A DNA stretch of 64,000 nt from Bradyrhizobium erythrophlei (GTDB lineage: Bacteria > Pseudomonadota > Alphaproteobacteria > Rhizobiales > Xanthobacteraceae). This document shows, in pieces, positions 38,777 to 45,756 of the stretch. The stretch spans positions 3,038,001-3,102,000 of the forward strand of contig NZ_LT670817.1 in assembly GCF_900129425.1 (NCBI RefSeq), written 5' to 3'. Within the stretch, counting starts at the first letter, position 1, and each line of letters begins with the position of its first letter. The position numbers and the translations under genes were made by a program. Below the pieces are notes generated by a model. It was not told where the DNA came from. It made no database searches and saw only the letters and a program-made list of their open reading frames with translations.

Positions 38777-38791
38777 CGTTCTGCGAAAACG
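38777..38791 (-). repeat. TTCGCAG-loop hairpin
   Basis: Four-bp stem CGTT/AACG, the most AT-rich stem of the family, upstream of the gene starting at 38754. Confidence 0.8.
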
Positions 38792-38804
38792 ATGGGTGAG
38801 GGGA

Positions 38805-39110
38805 TCAGACGTATTCGATGGCGACGACGACGCCGGTGGTCATGAAGATTTCGGCGGCGTGGGCGCAGGCGATCTCCATGTCGGGGACGACCTCGCCGGC
38901 GACGACCAGCTTGATCGCCTTGCGCTCGGCCATGTCGATGCCGGTGCCGATCGCGTCGAGCAGGTTGGTCGCGTAGTAGGCGCTGGTCTCGGTCTTGGCG
39001 CCCTTGAAGTTGACGATGTACTCGCCGTCGACCGACTTGATGGTCATGCCGTGCTTGGCCAGGATCGCGCGGGCTTGGTGGATCGTGTAGTTGGTTCTGG
39101 TTCCAGCCAT
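38805..39110 (-). CDS. Hypothetical protein (101 aa)
   Basis: YTIHQARAILAKHGMTIKSVDGEYIVNFKGAKTETSAYYATNLLDAIGTG is a compact alpha/beta fold common in short phage proteins of unknown role. Starts after AAGGAGACCACC. Confidence 0.65.
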   Translation of the reverse strand: MAGTRTNYTIHQARAILAKHGMTIKSVDGEYIVNFKGAKTETSAYYATNLLDAIGTGIDMAERKAIKLVVAGEVVPDMEIACAHAAEIFMTTGVVVAIEYV

Positions 39111-39126
39111 GGTGGTCTCCTTGGGT

Positions 39127-39166
39127 GATGCGGAAGTGCATCGTGGGACGGCGACATGCGCCGTCC
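39127..39166 (-). repeat. Second hairpin family, copy 3
   Basis: GATGC/GCATC around GGAAGT (39127-39142), then an 8-bp stem GGACGGCG/CGCCGTCC with loop ACATG (39146-39166). Stem bases differ from copy 2 while the loop is kept. Confidence 0.75.
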
Positions 39167-39181
39167 GTCGATGAACTCGGA

Positions 39182-39397
39182 TCAGTCGATGGTCTTGAAG
39201 CCGTGGCGGGCGGCCGCCGTCACGTCGCCGGTCTTGGCCATGCCGGACAGGTGCAGGCCGAACACCGCAGTGAAGCGGCCGTCGCGATTGCAGACGACCA
39301 GCGGCATCATCTGGTCGAGGCCCGTGGTCGCGAGTGCCTTCATCAGGTTCGCTTCGGTGGCGTAGCTCTTGGCGTTGTCGATATCGAGTATGCTCAT
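39182..39397 (-). CDS. Hypothetical protein (71 aa)
   Basis: SILDIDNAKSYATEANLMKALATTGLDQMMPLVVCNRDGRFTAVFGL suggests alpha/beta. A similar leader reading D-I-N-N/D-N-A occurs at 32430. No family recognised. Confidence 0.6.
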   Translation of the reverse strand: MSILDIDNAKSYATEANLMKALATTGLDQMMPLVVCNRDGRFTAVFGLHLSGMAKTGDVTAAARHGFKTID

Positions 39398-39408
39398 GGC
39401 GGTCACTC

Positions 39409-39477
39409 TCACTTGCCGTTGCGGTAGCGCTGGAGTTCGAGCTTGCGGATCAGGGCGATGATTTGCTTGCGTGACAT
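39409..39477 (-). CDS. Tiny protein (22 aa), MSRKQI paralogue
   Basis: MSRKQIIALIRKLELQRYRNGK with AAGGAGACCACACC before the ATG and a hairpin upstream. Its first ten codons match the start of the 53-aa gene at 37854-38015, so it is a shortened duplicate or a functional micropeptide. Confidence 0.5.
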   Translation of the reverse strand: MSRKQIIALIRKLELQRYRNGK

Positions 39478-39513
39478 GGTGTGGTCTCCTTGATGGTTGG
39501 TGGTGGAATGAAA

Positions 39514-39536
39514 AGGCCCCGCTGCGAACGGGGCCT
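39514..39536 (-). repeat. TTCGCAG-loop hairpin
   Basis: Eight-bp perfect stem AGGCCCCG/CGGGGCCT upstream of the tiny gene. Confidence 0.9.
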
Positions 39537-39560
39537 GTCGGGGATGGGATGGGGATTGGA

Positions 39561-39926
39561 TCAGCCGCGGCCGCGACCGCACTTCATCTTGCGCTTGCCG
39601 CCCTTGGCCTTGCCCTTTGTCGAGCGATAGCCCTTGCCGCTGTCCATCTCGCTCGCCCAGATCGCGTCATCGACCCGCACATGCTGCCTTTCGATGGCGT
39701 CAAACACGCGATAGCAGGCGTCAGAGAACTCGAGGTCCAGGTCGCGCAGCCTATCGAGTGCGGCGTCCCGGGCGTCGATATCCTTGTAAGTCTCGCAGGG
39801 CATCGCCTTGATGGCGCGGGCGGCGGCGAGGGAAGCGACCTCGCCGGCCTTCGTGGCTGCGCGGAAGGCGGCGTTCATCTTGGTTTCGGCTTTCTTGGCG
39901 GTGGCAATGATGGTCTGGACGTTCAT
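39561..39926 (-). CDS. Hypothetical helical basic-tailed protein (121 aa)
   Basis: Helical N terminus (VQTIIATAKKAETKMNAAFRAATKAGEVASLAAARAI), then a Lys/Gly/Arg-rich tail (GKAKGGKRKMKCGRGRG), which suggests nucleic-acid binding. Starts after AAGGAGACCACCC. Confidence 0.65.
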   Translation of the reverse strand: MNVQTIIATAKKAETKMNAAFRAATKAGEVASLAAARAIKAMPCETYKDIDARDAALDRLRDLDLEFSDACYRVFDAIERQHVRVDDAIWASEMDSGKGYRSTKGKAKGGKRKMKCGRGRG

Positions 39927-39958
39927 GGGTGGTCTCCTTGAGTTGCAGGCATGAAAAA

Positions 39959-39978
39959 GGCCCGCTGCGAATGGGGCC
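39959..39978 (-). repeat. TTCGCAG-loop hairpin, one stem mutation
   Basis: Like the copy at 39514 but the closing C has become T, leaving GGCCC/GGGCC pairing around an enlarged loop. Upstream of the gene starting at 39926. Confidence 0.7.
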
Positions 39979-40001
39979 GGTGATGGTCGGTGGTGGTGGG
40001 G

Positions 40002-40286
40002 TCAGCGGCGCAGGCTGGCGGGTCCGCCTTTGCCCTTGGGCGCCTCGCGCCAAACGTCGGGGTACTTGGCCATGATCGCTTTCTTGTTCTGGTAGAAGCC
40101 CTCGCAGGCGACGCGAAAGAACTCGACGCCGTCGCGGCAGAAGATCACGAAGGCGGTGTCGGGGATGGACCGGAACGATCCGGCGGTGCGGTAGCAGGCG
40201 TCCTCGCCAGCCATCGGGATGCTGTCCTTCGAGGTGACGAGTCTGCCGCGGTTCCAGATTTGGCAGATGGCAGTGAACTTGCTCAT
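40002..40286 (-). CDS. Hypothetical protein (94 aa)
   Basis: KFTAICQIWNRGRLVTSKDSIPMAGEDACYRTAGSFRSIPDTAFVIFC suggests a beta fold; the C terminus is Lys/Gly-rich. Starts after AAGGAGACCACC with no hairpin upstream. Confidence 0.65.
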   Translation of the reverse strand: MSKFTAICQIWNRGRLVTSKDSIPMAGEDACYRTAGSFRSIPDTAFVIFCRDGVEFFRVACEGFYQNKKAIMAKYPDVWREAPKGKGGPASLRR

Positions 40287-40334
40287 GGTGGTCTCCTTGT
40301 GTGAGGTAGGGTGGAAGATCAGGGTGATGGTGGA

Positions 40335-40538
40335 TCAGCAGAGCGCGGAAGCAACGCAGTGCGCGTTTTCCCAGACGTTGCGGCAATCGGCGAGGCGGAG
40401 TTGATCCGCGATCACCTTGCGGATGTGCGTCTTGCTGTGCGTCTTGGGGCAGCACTTTTTGTAGAAGTTGTTTTTGAGCAGCGCCTGTTCGACGTTATCG
40501 ATGCGGCGCTTGCTGATGGCGGTGGTCTTGGTAGCCAT
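40335..40538 (-). CDS. Hypothetical protein, first gene of the leftward operon (67 aa)
   Basis: ATKTTAISKRRIDNVEQALLKNNFYKKCCPKTHSKTHIRKVIADQLRL looks like a small helical, Cys-containing DNA-binding type, but no family is recognised. Starts after AAGGAGACCACC. Being promoter-proximal it should be strongly expressed. Confidence 0.6.
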   Translation of the reverse strand: MATKTTAISKRRIDNVEQALLKNNFYKKCCPKTHSKTHIRKVIADQLRLADCRNVWENAHCVASALC

Positions 40539-40568
40539 GGTGGTCTCCTTGGTTTGGGTTGCTTAGAT

Positions 40569-40593
40569 CGGAGCGTCGCTATGCGGCGCTCCG
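40569..40593 (-). repeat. Leader hairpin
   Basis: CGGAGCG/CGCTCCG stem with a small internal loop, just upstream of the first leftward gene. It pairs with a second hairpin 12 nt further. Confidence 0.6.
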
Positions 40594-40604
40594 AGCTAAG
40601 CCCG

Positions 40605-40626
40605 CGCCCATGCTGCGACATGGGCG
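40605..40626 (-). repeat. Hairpin with six-base loop CTGCGA (family variant)
   Basis: Eight-bp stem CGCCCATG/CATGGGCG around the shortened loop, as at 34129. Confidence 0.75.
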
Positions 40627-41276
40627 GGGTTAGCTGGCCGCGCGGCTTAATGGAGCCGCGCGATCTCAGTGCATCTCTCTTCCTGTTCGGTACTGCGGCC
40701 CGGTATTCGGCAATCCTGCGCGGCTACTACGGTCACGATGGACATTCGCCGGCGGCGTCTATGGCGCGCTCTTGGATGTTAGCCTATTGGCGCGGCCCGC
40801 CTTGCTAGAGCGGCGCGTCAAAACCTTATCGGCATTCGCGAGGGGAAAAGAGGCAAACAACATAGCCCTTGAACCATTTGCTTTGACGCCGCGCGATTGC
40901 GCGGGGCGGAAGAGTTGGCGGGATATGCCTTGGGTTATGAGAGGATAGGAGCGCGGGAGATACTGGAGTCGCATTGTTGACTAAGCGATGAGTCGCTATG
41001 CAGCTAATGGGACCGTCGGCAGGGTTCCTTACCGGGCTTTCGCTTAGCCCCTCCGACAACAAAATTGGACAGCGCGCGCAATGCGCTGTTGCGACCACTT
41101 TTCGGCCGCGTCCTTTATCCTTTCTACTTGTCAAACAGCCCGCCCCTGCAAGCGGCCCCCGCTACTACGGCCCAATGGGCATTGGCGGGAACCTTGGGGC
41201 TTTGGGGCCGGAGGCTTGCGCGCCCCCGGTCCCGGCCCCCGGGGAGGCGGGTAAACCCGCCCCCGACGGGGAGACA

Positions 41277-41299
41277 TATATATGCACCTAACCGGTGCA
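41277..41299 (-). promoter_or_regulatory. Operator TGCACCTAACCGGTGCA abutting TATATA
   Basis: The 17-bp operator at 41283-41299 matches the switch operators and directly adjoins TATATA (41277-41282). Read leftward, the operator would fill the spacer of a promoter, as in the early promoters, but a good -35 is lacking. It may place the leftward operon under repressor control. Confidence 0.5.
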
Positions 41300-41316
41300 A
41301 AGGAAAAGCGCTATTT

Positions 41317-41344
41317 TTGCCCCGCTAACCCGTTGAAATATAAC
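41317..41344 (+). promoter_or_regulatory. Candidate rightward promoter
   Basis: TTGCCC, 16 nt, TATAAC, upstream of the gene at 41855 and next to the operator. Weak match; no other evidence. Confidence 0.3.
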
Positions 41345-41733
41345 GATTTTTGCCCCGGAAAAAGGGGCCGAAACGGCCCAAACGGCCCAAATGCCCCCGA
41401 ATCTGCCCTGCCGGGGGCGGGTTAGAAGCCCCTAGGGGGCGAGTTGACCGGGGCAGGGGGAAAGGCCCGCCCAAAGGCCTAGCCCGCGCGGGGAGCGGCC
41501 CTAGCCCGCCCCATGGGGCAAGCGAATGCGGGGGCAGGGGAAAGAGCAGGGGCAGGGAACGGCGCAAAGCCGGAACCATGCCCGGGATAGAACCGGGCAT
41601 AACCGGGCAGGATGTCGCCGTGATCCGGCGGGACATCGCGGACCGGCGATTCTCTCTGACGCCAGCAATCGCAATAACCCGTTCTTTATCAGCCGCTTAA
41701 CATGATTCCCGTAGGCTGTCCCACGGAGGCGGA

Positions 41734-41783
41734 ATGTCCCAAATGTCCCAAATGTCCCGCCAATGTCCCATGCGGGATGTCCC
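41734..41783. repeat. Iteron cluster B: five direct ATGTCCC repeats
   Basis: ATGTCCC at 41734, 41743, 41752, 41763 and 41777, spaced 9-14 bp, just upstream of the gene at 41855. Confidence 0.8.
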
Positions 41784-41854
41784 ATCGTGGAGCCCGATCT
41801 GTGGCTTTCGGGACTCACCTCTGGAACCGAAAATCAGGTAGGAGACGATCTCGC

Positions 41855-42460
41855 ATGACGACCAACCCAGACACCCCACGCGGCCCATCCGTCCGCCTGA
41901 CCGAGGACATCCTCCAGAACGGGGGACTGACCTGCATCTGGCTCGACCGCATCGCCGGCCAGGATCAGCACACGCGGCTCGCGCTGCGCTCCACCGCCGT
42001 CGGCCGACGCTCCAAGGGCGAGAGGATCTGGTTCCGCAGCGGGCGCGAGGCCGAGAAGGTCAAGACGGCGATCCTGTCCCGGTGCTTCGAGGCGGTGCGC
42101 AACAGGGACAGCCTCTACATCAAACGCCCGCTGGATCAGGTGCTTGAGCTGGTGGGCAAGACCGCTTTCTCGCTCGGGATCACGCCGATCAGCGACGCCG
42201 ACCTGGCTGTCACCTTTGACAGCATCAACCGCAGGATCGACGCCGCGATCGCCCGCATGCAGCGGGACGGCAGCATGAAGCGGATCAACCGCGAATACGC
42301 CGAACTGCGCAAATCGGGCGGGACATCGGGCGGGACAAGGGACGGGACAAACGGGACATCCGGGACATTACCCCTACCTCCGTACAGCGAATGGCTTGTC
42401 GGACGGCTCGGAAACGAGATTTCCAGTTGCACTGATTTGGTGCATCTCACGCGATTGTGA
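41855..42460 (+). CDS. Hypothetical protein carrying internal iterons (201 aa)
   Basis: Residues 10-150 form one domain (SVRLTEDILQNGGLTCIWLDRIAGQDQHTR..., helical from 60 on: EAEKVKTAILSRCFEAV). Near 150-170 a Gly/Thr repeat (SGGTSGGTRDGTNGTSGT) is encoded by five GGGACA units. Direct repeats before the gene and inverted ones inside it suggest the product binds them, as replication initiators or autoregulators do; this is inference. AGGAGACG precedes the ATG. An operator overlaps the last codons. Confidence 0.65.
   Translation: MTTNPDTPRGPSVRLTEDILQNGGLTCIWLDRIAGQDQHTRLALRSTAVGRRSKGERIWFRSGREAEKVKTAILSRCFEAVRNRDSLYIKRPLDQVLELVGKTAFSLGITPISDADLAVTFDSINRRIDAAIARMQRDGSMKRINREYAELRKSGGTSGGTRDGTNGTSGTLPLPPYSEWLVGRLGNEISSCTDLVHLTRL
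42320..42367. repeat. Iteron cluster C: five GGGACA repeats (inverted orientation)
   Basis: GGGACA at 42320, 42332, 42344, 42353 and 42362, spaced 9-12 bp, within the gene at 41855. These are the reverse complement of the ATGTCCC units of clusters A and B. Confidence 0.8.
42428..42444. promoter_or_regulatory. Repressor operator TGCACTGATTTGGTGCA
   Basis: Matches the switch operator consensus over both halves. It overlaps the end of the gene at 41855, with no promoter seen beside it, so it might act as a roadblock-type site. Confidence 0.5.
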
Positions 42461-42939
42461 TCGTTGCAAGTAATCCAATGATACCAGCGGTTACTTCAGC
42501 TTTTCCGACAATGCACCAATCTCTCGCCAAAAATAACGCTTGAAAAACTCATCGAAAACATGGCCTACACACGCGCAGACGCGGCCACCACTGTGTCGAG
42601 AGCTAGGGCGATAGCCCGAAGCGACTCTCTCAGACCTTCAGGGGTGGTGTGGTCTACTCCTTAAAAGATACTCATAGCCCCGCCCCCGACGGGTTGATGT
42701 AGCGCGCCTCAAGCGCGCGCACACGCAGACCACTTCCCCATTGAGAGGCAAGACCCGGTTGGTCTCGCGTCCGTCTGCCTCTCATACGCACGGAGCCGGG
42801 CCGGTTGGCCCTCCAGTTGACGGCTCGGCTCCAGTGCGCTGCCCCGACGCCCGAAACGGCAAATCGGGGTCAAAACCATTAGCGACTTTGTCGCTGCCCC
42901 CAGAAGCCTAACCCCACATCGTTGATCGGACCCCACCCG
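42461..42939. other. 479-bp non-coding stretch before the late genes
   Basis: No frame with an SD. Contains short hairpins (AGCGAC-TTT-GTCGCT near 42881, GC-rich palindromes near 42710) and a half operator near 42514. It probably carries the late promoter and leader. Confidence 0.45.
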
Positions 42940-43341
42940 ATGACATCGAAGACACCCGTCGGCGATCAGCCGTTTTCGTTCACTGTCGATCCGCAGCCCG
43001 TCGACTACGGCACCATCGGCAACATCCGGTTCTCGCCTTCGCATGTCGGCGCCGCCTTCGAGGTGCCGCATGTTGCGATCGCCGAAAGGCTGCACGCCGC
43101 CGGCATCATCCCGCCGACGACGGACGAGATCGTTGCTGCTGCCGTCGCTGACAACGCTCGCCGTGACAAGCAGCCCGCCTCCGACGAGGCGCTGCGCGAT
43201 CACTTCGCGGGGCAGGCGCTGCCGACCACCCTCGGATGGGCGATCAAGATGGGCGGTCACACTCCAGCCGTGGCGGCTGATCTCGCCTACGACGTCGCCG
43301 ACGCCATGATGGCCGAGCGCGCCCGCAGGAGCGCGCGGTGA
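42940..43341 (+). CDS. Hypothetical protein, first late-operon gene (133 aa)
   Basis: Starts MTSKTPVGDQPFSFTVDPQPVDYGTIGNIRFSPSHVGAAFEVPHVAIAERL. The C-terminal half is helical (MAERARR end). No family recognised. TGATG coupling to the next gene. Confidence 0.6.
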   Translation: MTSKTPVGDQPFSFTVDPQPVDYGTIGNIRFSPSHVGAAFEVPHVAIAERLHAAGIIPPTTDEIVAAAVADNARRDKQPASDEALRDHFAGQALPTTLGWAIKMGGHTPAVAADLAYDVADAMMAERARRSAR

Positions 43342-43664
43342 TGCCGAAGCATCCGTCCGAAACCAAAACCGACTGGTTGAAGCGGCTGGCGCGGGTCGCG
43401 TTCGATCAATGCCAGACGCCGCCCTACTTCGACGGCATGTTCGCGATCTCGACCGGCGTCATCAAGGTCGATCGCAAGATGTACCCGACGCAGGTCTACC
43501 TGCGGATCAAGACCGGCAACGATGAGAACCGGGTGTCGACCCAGATCGACATGACCTGGAAGGAAGTCGAGAGGCTTCACGACCAGCTTGGCGCAGCCCT
43601 CAAGCAGCGCGCGGCGCTCAAGAAAAAACTCGAGCCCTATCGCGACGGGTACGTGGCGCCGTGA
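43341..43664 (+). CDS. Hypothetical protein (107 aa)
   Basis: TKTDWLKRLARVAFDQCQTPPYFDGMFAISTGVIKVDRKMYPTQVYLRIK, then a coiled coil (KEVERLHDQLGAALKQRAALKKKLEP). No family recognised. Confidence 0.6.
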   Translation: MPKHPSETKTDWLKRLARVAFDQCQTPPYFDGMFAISTGVIKVDRKMYPTQVYLRIKTGNDENRVSTQIDMTWKEVERLHDQLGAALKQRAALKKKLEPYRDGYVAP

Positions 43665-43909
43665 CCATGCACATCCAGTTCGAGGGTCTGGCCGACTACC
43701 CGTTCTACGCGGTCGCCGTCTGCCCGAACGAGAACGATAACTGGTTCTGCGCCGGACAGTCCCGTGCGGCAGCACTTGCCGCATTCGAGGTCGGCCTCAA
43801 GCAGTTTCCCAAGCCGGCCTATCGCGTCGTGGCCAGGTTCGACCCCGAGCGGCTGAAGAAGGATCTCGCGCTCTTCGCGATGCCGAGCCCGTCAGGGTGC
43901 GCGCATTGA
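43661..43909 (+). CDS. Hypothetical protein (82 aa)
   Basis: Alpha/beta (MHIQFEGLADYPFYAVAVCPNENDNWFCAGQSRAAALAAFEVG). GTG at 43661 or ATG at 43667 can start it. No family recognised. Confidence 0.6.
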   Translation: MTMHIQFEGLADYPFYAVAVCPNENDNWFCAGQSRAAALAAFEVGLKQFPKPAYRVVARFDPERLKKDLALFAMPSPSGCAH

Positions 43910-44370
43910 GCGCCAGCGAGCTGGAGCAACTGCGCGATCGCGTCGCGATGCTTGAGGACATCCTCGGCGTCGGCCAGTCGATGGTGGCGCGGCTTCGCGC
44001 TGCATTCGACATGCAGCCGGCCGAGGGCCGCGTGCTCGGCATGCTGCTGAACCGGCAGCTGATCACCAAGGACGCGATCTACAACATGCTCTACGGGCAC
44101 AAGCCCGAGTGCGACCAGCCGGTCTGGAAGTCGATCGACGTGGTGATCCACAAGGTGCGCAAGAAGCTGCGCGCCCACGACATCGAGTTCGTCTGCATCA
44201 TCGGCGAGGGCTACACGATGAAGCCCGAGCACAAGCTCAAGGTCCGCGAGCATCTCGGTCTGTATGAGGGCGAGGGCGATCAGCCCAAGCAGCCGGCACC
44301 CTTCGAGAACACAGACTTCCCGACCATTGCGCTCGCAAGGCCGCCGCGGGTCACCAAGGTCTACCGGTGA
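43897..44370 (+). CDS. OmpR/PhoB-type winged-helix regulator without receiver
   Basis: 157 aa. After a coiled-coil start (SELEQLRDRVAMLED),  the domain LITKDAIYNMLYGHKPE...WKSIDVVIHKVRKKLRAHDIEFVCIIGEGYTMKP is the C-terminal DNA-binding fold of OmpR-type regulators. No phosphoreceiver is present, so it acts without a sensor kinase. It may activate late or host promoters. The start is either GTG at 43897 or TTG at 43906. Confidence 0.75.
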   Translation: MRALSASELEQLRDRVAMLEDILGVGQSMVARLRAAFDMQPAEGRVLGMLLNRQLITKDAIYNMLYGHKPECDQPVWKSIDVVIHKVRKKLRAHDIEFVCIIGEGYTMKPEHKLKVREHLGLYEGEGDQPKQPAPFENTDFPTIALARPPRVTKVYR

Positions 44371-44377
44371 CGGTCTG

Positions 44378-44575
44378 ATGCCATACGAGAATCCTCCCCC
44401 TGCCGATCTTGCCCTGCAACTGGACGAGATCGACCGCCTCATCGACGACCTTCGCTTCAAGCAGTTCGAGACGCTGCTCAAGCTCGCCGAGAACCAGATC
44501 AAAAGGGGTGTCGATCCCCTTGAGGCGATCGGTCGCGTTCGCAAGACGCTCAGAACGCTCAGCAACTTCAGCTGA
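44378..44575 (+). CDS. Hypothetical helical protein (65 aa)
   Basis: Acidic helical pair (LALQLDEIDRLIDDLRFKQFETLLKLAENQIKRG). No family recognised. SD AAGGTCTACCGG is weak. Confidence 0.6.
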   Translation: MPYENPPPADLALQLDEIDRLIDDLRFKQFETLLKLAENQIKRGVDPLEAIGRVRKTLRTLSNFS

Positions 44576-44607
44576 GCGCAGGTCTACCCAGAGAACCAGA
44601 GGCTTCC

Positions 44608-45279
44608 ATGAGCTATTACGAGCACCAGCCGTCGGAAGATCTGCCCCAGCCCGACGACACGACGCACGACGTCACCTGGCTGCGACGTGTGGCGGTGGTA
44701 TTCCTGATCGCGGTGCTGGCCTGCATCGCCCTTGCCGTCTTCGTCACGCACAAGACCATTCCCAACCGGCCGCAGGTAGCGGTCGTGGCGACACCGTCGC
44801 CTGAAATCAACACCGCAGAGAGCGAAGGGAAGGCGGCTACCTCGATCGAGGACAACGCGGCGCCTTCCCACTCTGTGCTCGACGAAGACTGGCACCCGTA
44901 CCTCAAGGGTACGCTGGACGCTCCCGCGCCAGAGGCGCCCGTCGCCGACGAGGCGCCAGCGCCCGTCGCCAACGAAGTCACCGCGCCGGAGTTTCAACAG
45001 TCGGGACCGGAAACGACCCCGGCTGTTGAAACCGCACCCGTCGCGGACGCTGCTCTGCCTCGCGCAACCGCTGCCGACGAGGCGCAACACGCGCACGATC
45101 ATCCGGCGCACCGGCGGCGCCATCACTACCATCGCCCCCACCACCACTACCATCATCAGCCTCAGCCTCAGCCTCGGCGCCACGTCTCGGCCTGCCCGGA
45201 CTACGCGATCGACTACTACGATCCGTTCGCGGCGCTGTTCCATGGCATCGAGTGTCTCATCGAAGAGATGATCCAATAG
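44608..45279 (+). CDS. Single-pass membrane protein with Pro/His-rich outside part (223 aa)
   Basis: A membrane helix at about 27-48 (VAVVFLIAVLACIALAVFV) follows a cytoplasmic acidic N terminus. The rest is a low-complexity Ala/Pro/Glu linker, then a stretch HRRRHHYHRPHHHYHHQPQP and a C-terminal tail with two cysteines. The layout (short inside, long periplasmic linker) is compatible with an envelope-spanning protein but no spanin features are certain. Confidence 0.6.
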   Translation: MSYYEHQPSEDLPQPDDTTHDVTWLRRVAVVFLIAVLACIALAVFVTHKTIPNRPQVAVVATPSPEINTAESEGKAATSIEDNAAPSHSVLDEDWHPYLKGTLDAPAPEAPVADEAPAPVANEVTAPEFQQSGPETTPAVETAPVADAALPRATAADEAQHAHDHPAHRRRHHYHRPHHHYHHQPQPQPRRHVSACPDYAIDYYDPFAALFHGIECLIEEMIQ

Positions 45280-45441
45280 GGCTTGGGAGCGTCGCGCGTC
45301 TCCGACGGCCTCAAAGCCTTGGAGTGTTCCGTCGGGCCTTCCGAGGCCTAGCGGGAGCCCTCGCCGGGTGCCGTGGGGGCCACCTGGAGCGAAAACAGCG
45401 GCACTAATTCGATATCGTCCACCACCTGAAAGCATCCCCAC

Positions 45442-45756
45442 ATGCTTCCCAAATCTGCACCGCAGCGGCAGGTCTACTACACCCGCAAGCAGTTGCGCTG
45501 GTTCAAGCGCGGTCAGAAGACGCAAGCCTACTACGCTGGCGCTCACGCTGATCCCGGCAAGCTCGAAGGCCCCGAGGCCGACAAGGCTCTCGCGGCGCGC
45601 GACAAGCGCGCTCGCAAGAACGCCAAGCGCGCCGACGACGCCATGCATGCTGCCATCTGCGAGCGTCAGGCGCGCGAGGCTCTGGACGGCGGCCTTCCGC
45701 GCGGCCTGTGGAGCGCCGGCGTCTACAGCCACGTCTTCGGCGGGCCGGTCGCATGA
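45442..45756 (+). CDS. Hypothetical basic protein (104 aa)
   Basis: VYYTRKQLRWFKRGQKTQAYYAGAHADPGKLEG, then an Arg/Lys/Ala helix (KRARKNAKRADDAMHAAICERQA). Probably nucleic-acid binding; no family recognised. It opens a run of overlapping genes to 47.1 kb. Confidence 0.6.
   Translation: MLPKSAPQRQVYYTRKQLRWFKRGQKTQAYYAGAHADPGKLEGPEADKALAARDKRARKNAKRADDAMHAAICERQAREALDGGLPRGLWSAGVYSHVFGGPVA

Larger units (their letters stand above)
41140..41620. repeat. GC-rich low-complexity island 3
   Basis: Same word set as islands 1 and 2 (GGGGCAGGGG, CCCCTAGGGG, GGCCC). Includes GGGGCCGAAACGGCCC near 41366, a partial copy of the repeated stem-loop. Confidence 0.7.
40539..41854. other. 1.3-kb control region without a convincing gene
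   Basis: Holds leader hairpins (40569-40626), AT/GC-mixed sequence without good frames, G-rich island 3, an operator with TATATA at 41277-41299, and iteron cluster B. It should contain the promoter of the leftward operon and of the gene at 41855. A 97-codon rightward frame at 40998 lacks an SD and is not called. Confidence 0.6.

Noticed and set aside
15393..40626. Regularly spaced repeats resembling a CRISPR array
   Set aside because: Units are hairpins with varying stems between genes, spaced by whole coding sequences; no identical repeats with short spacers and no cas genes.
40998..41291. 97-codon plus-strand frame in the control region
   Set aside because: No SD, Pro/Gly-rich random-looking product encoded partly by the G-rich island.
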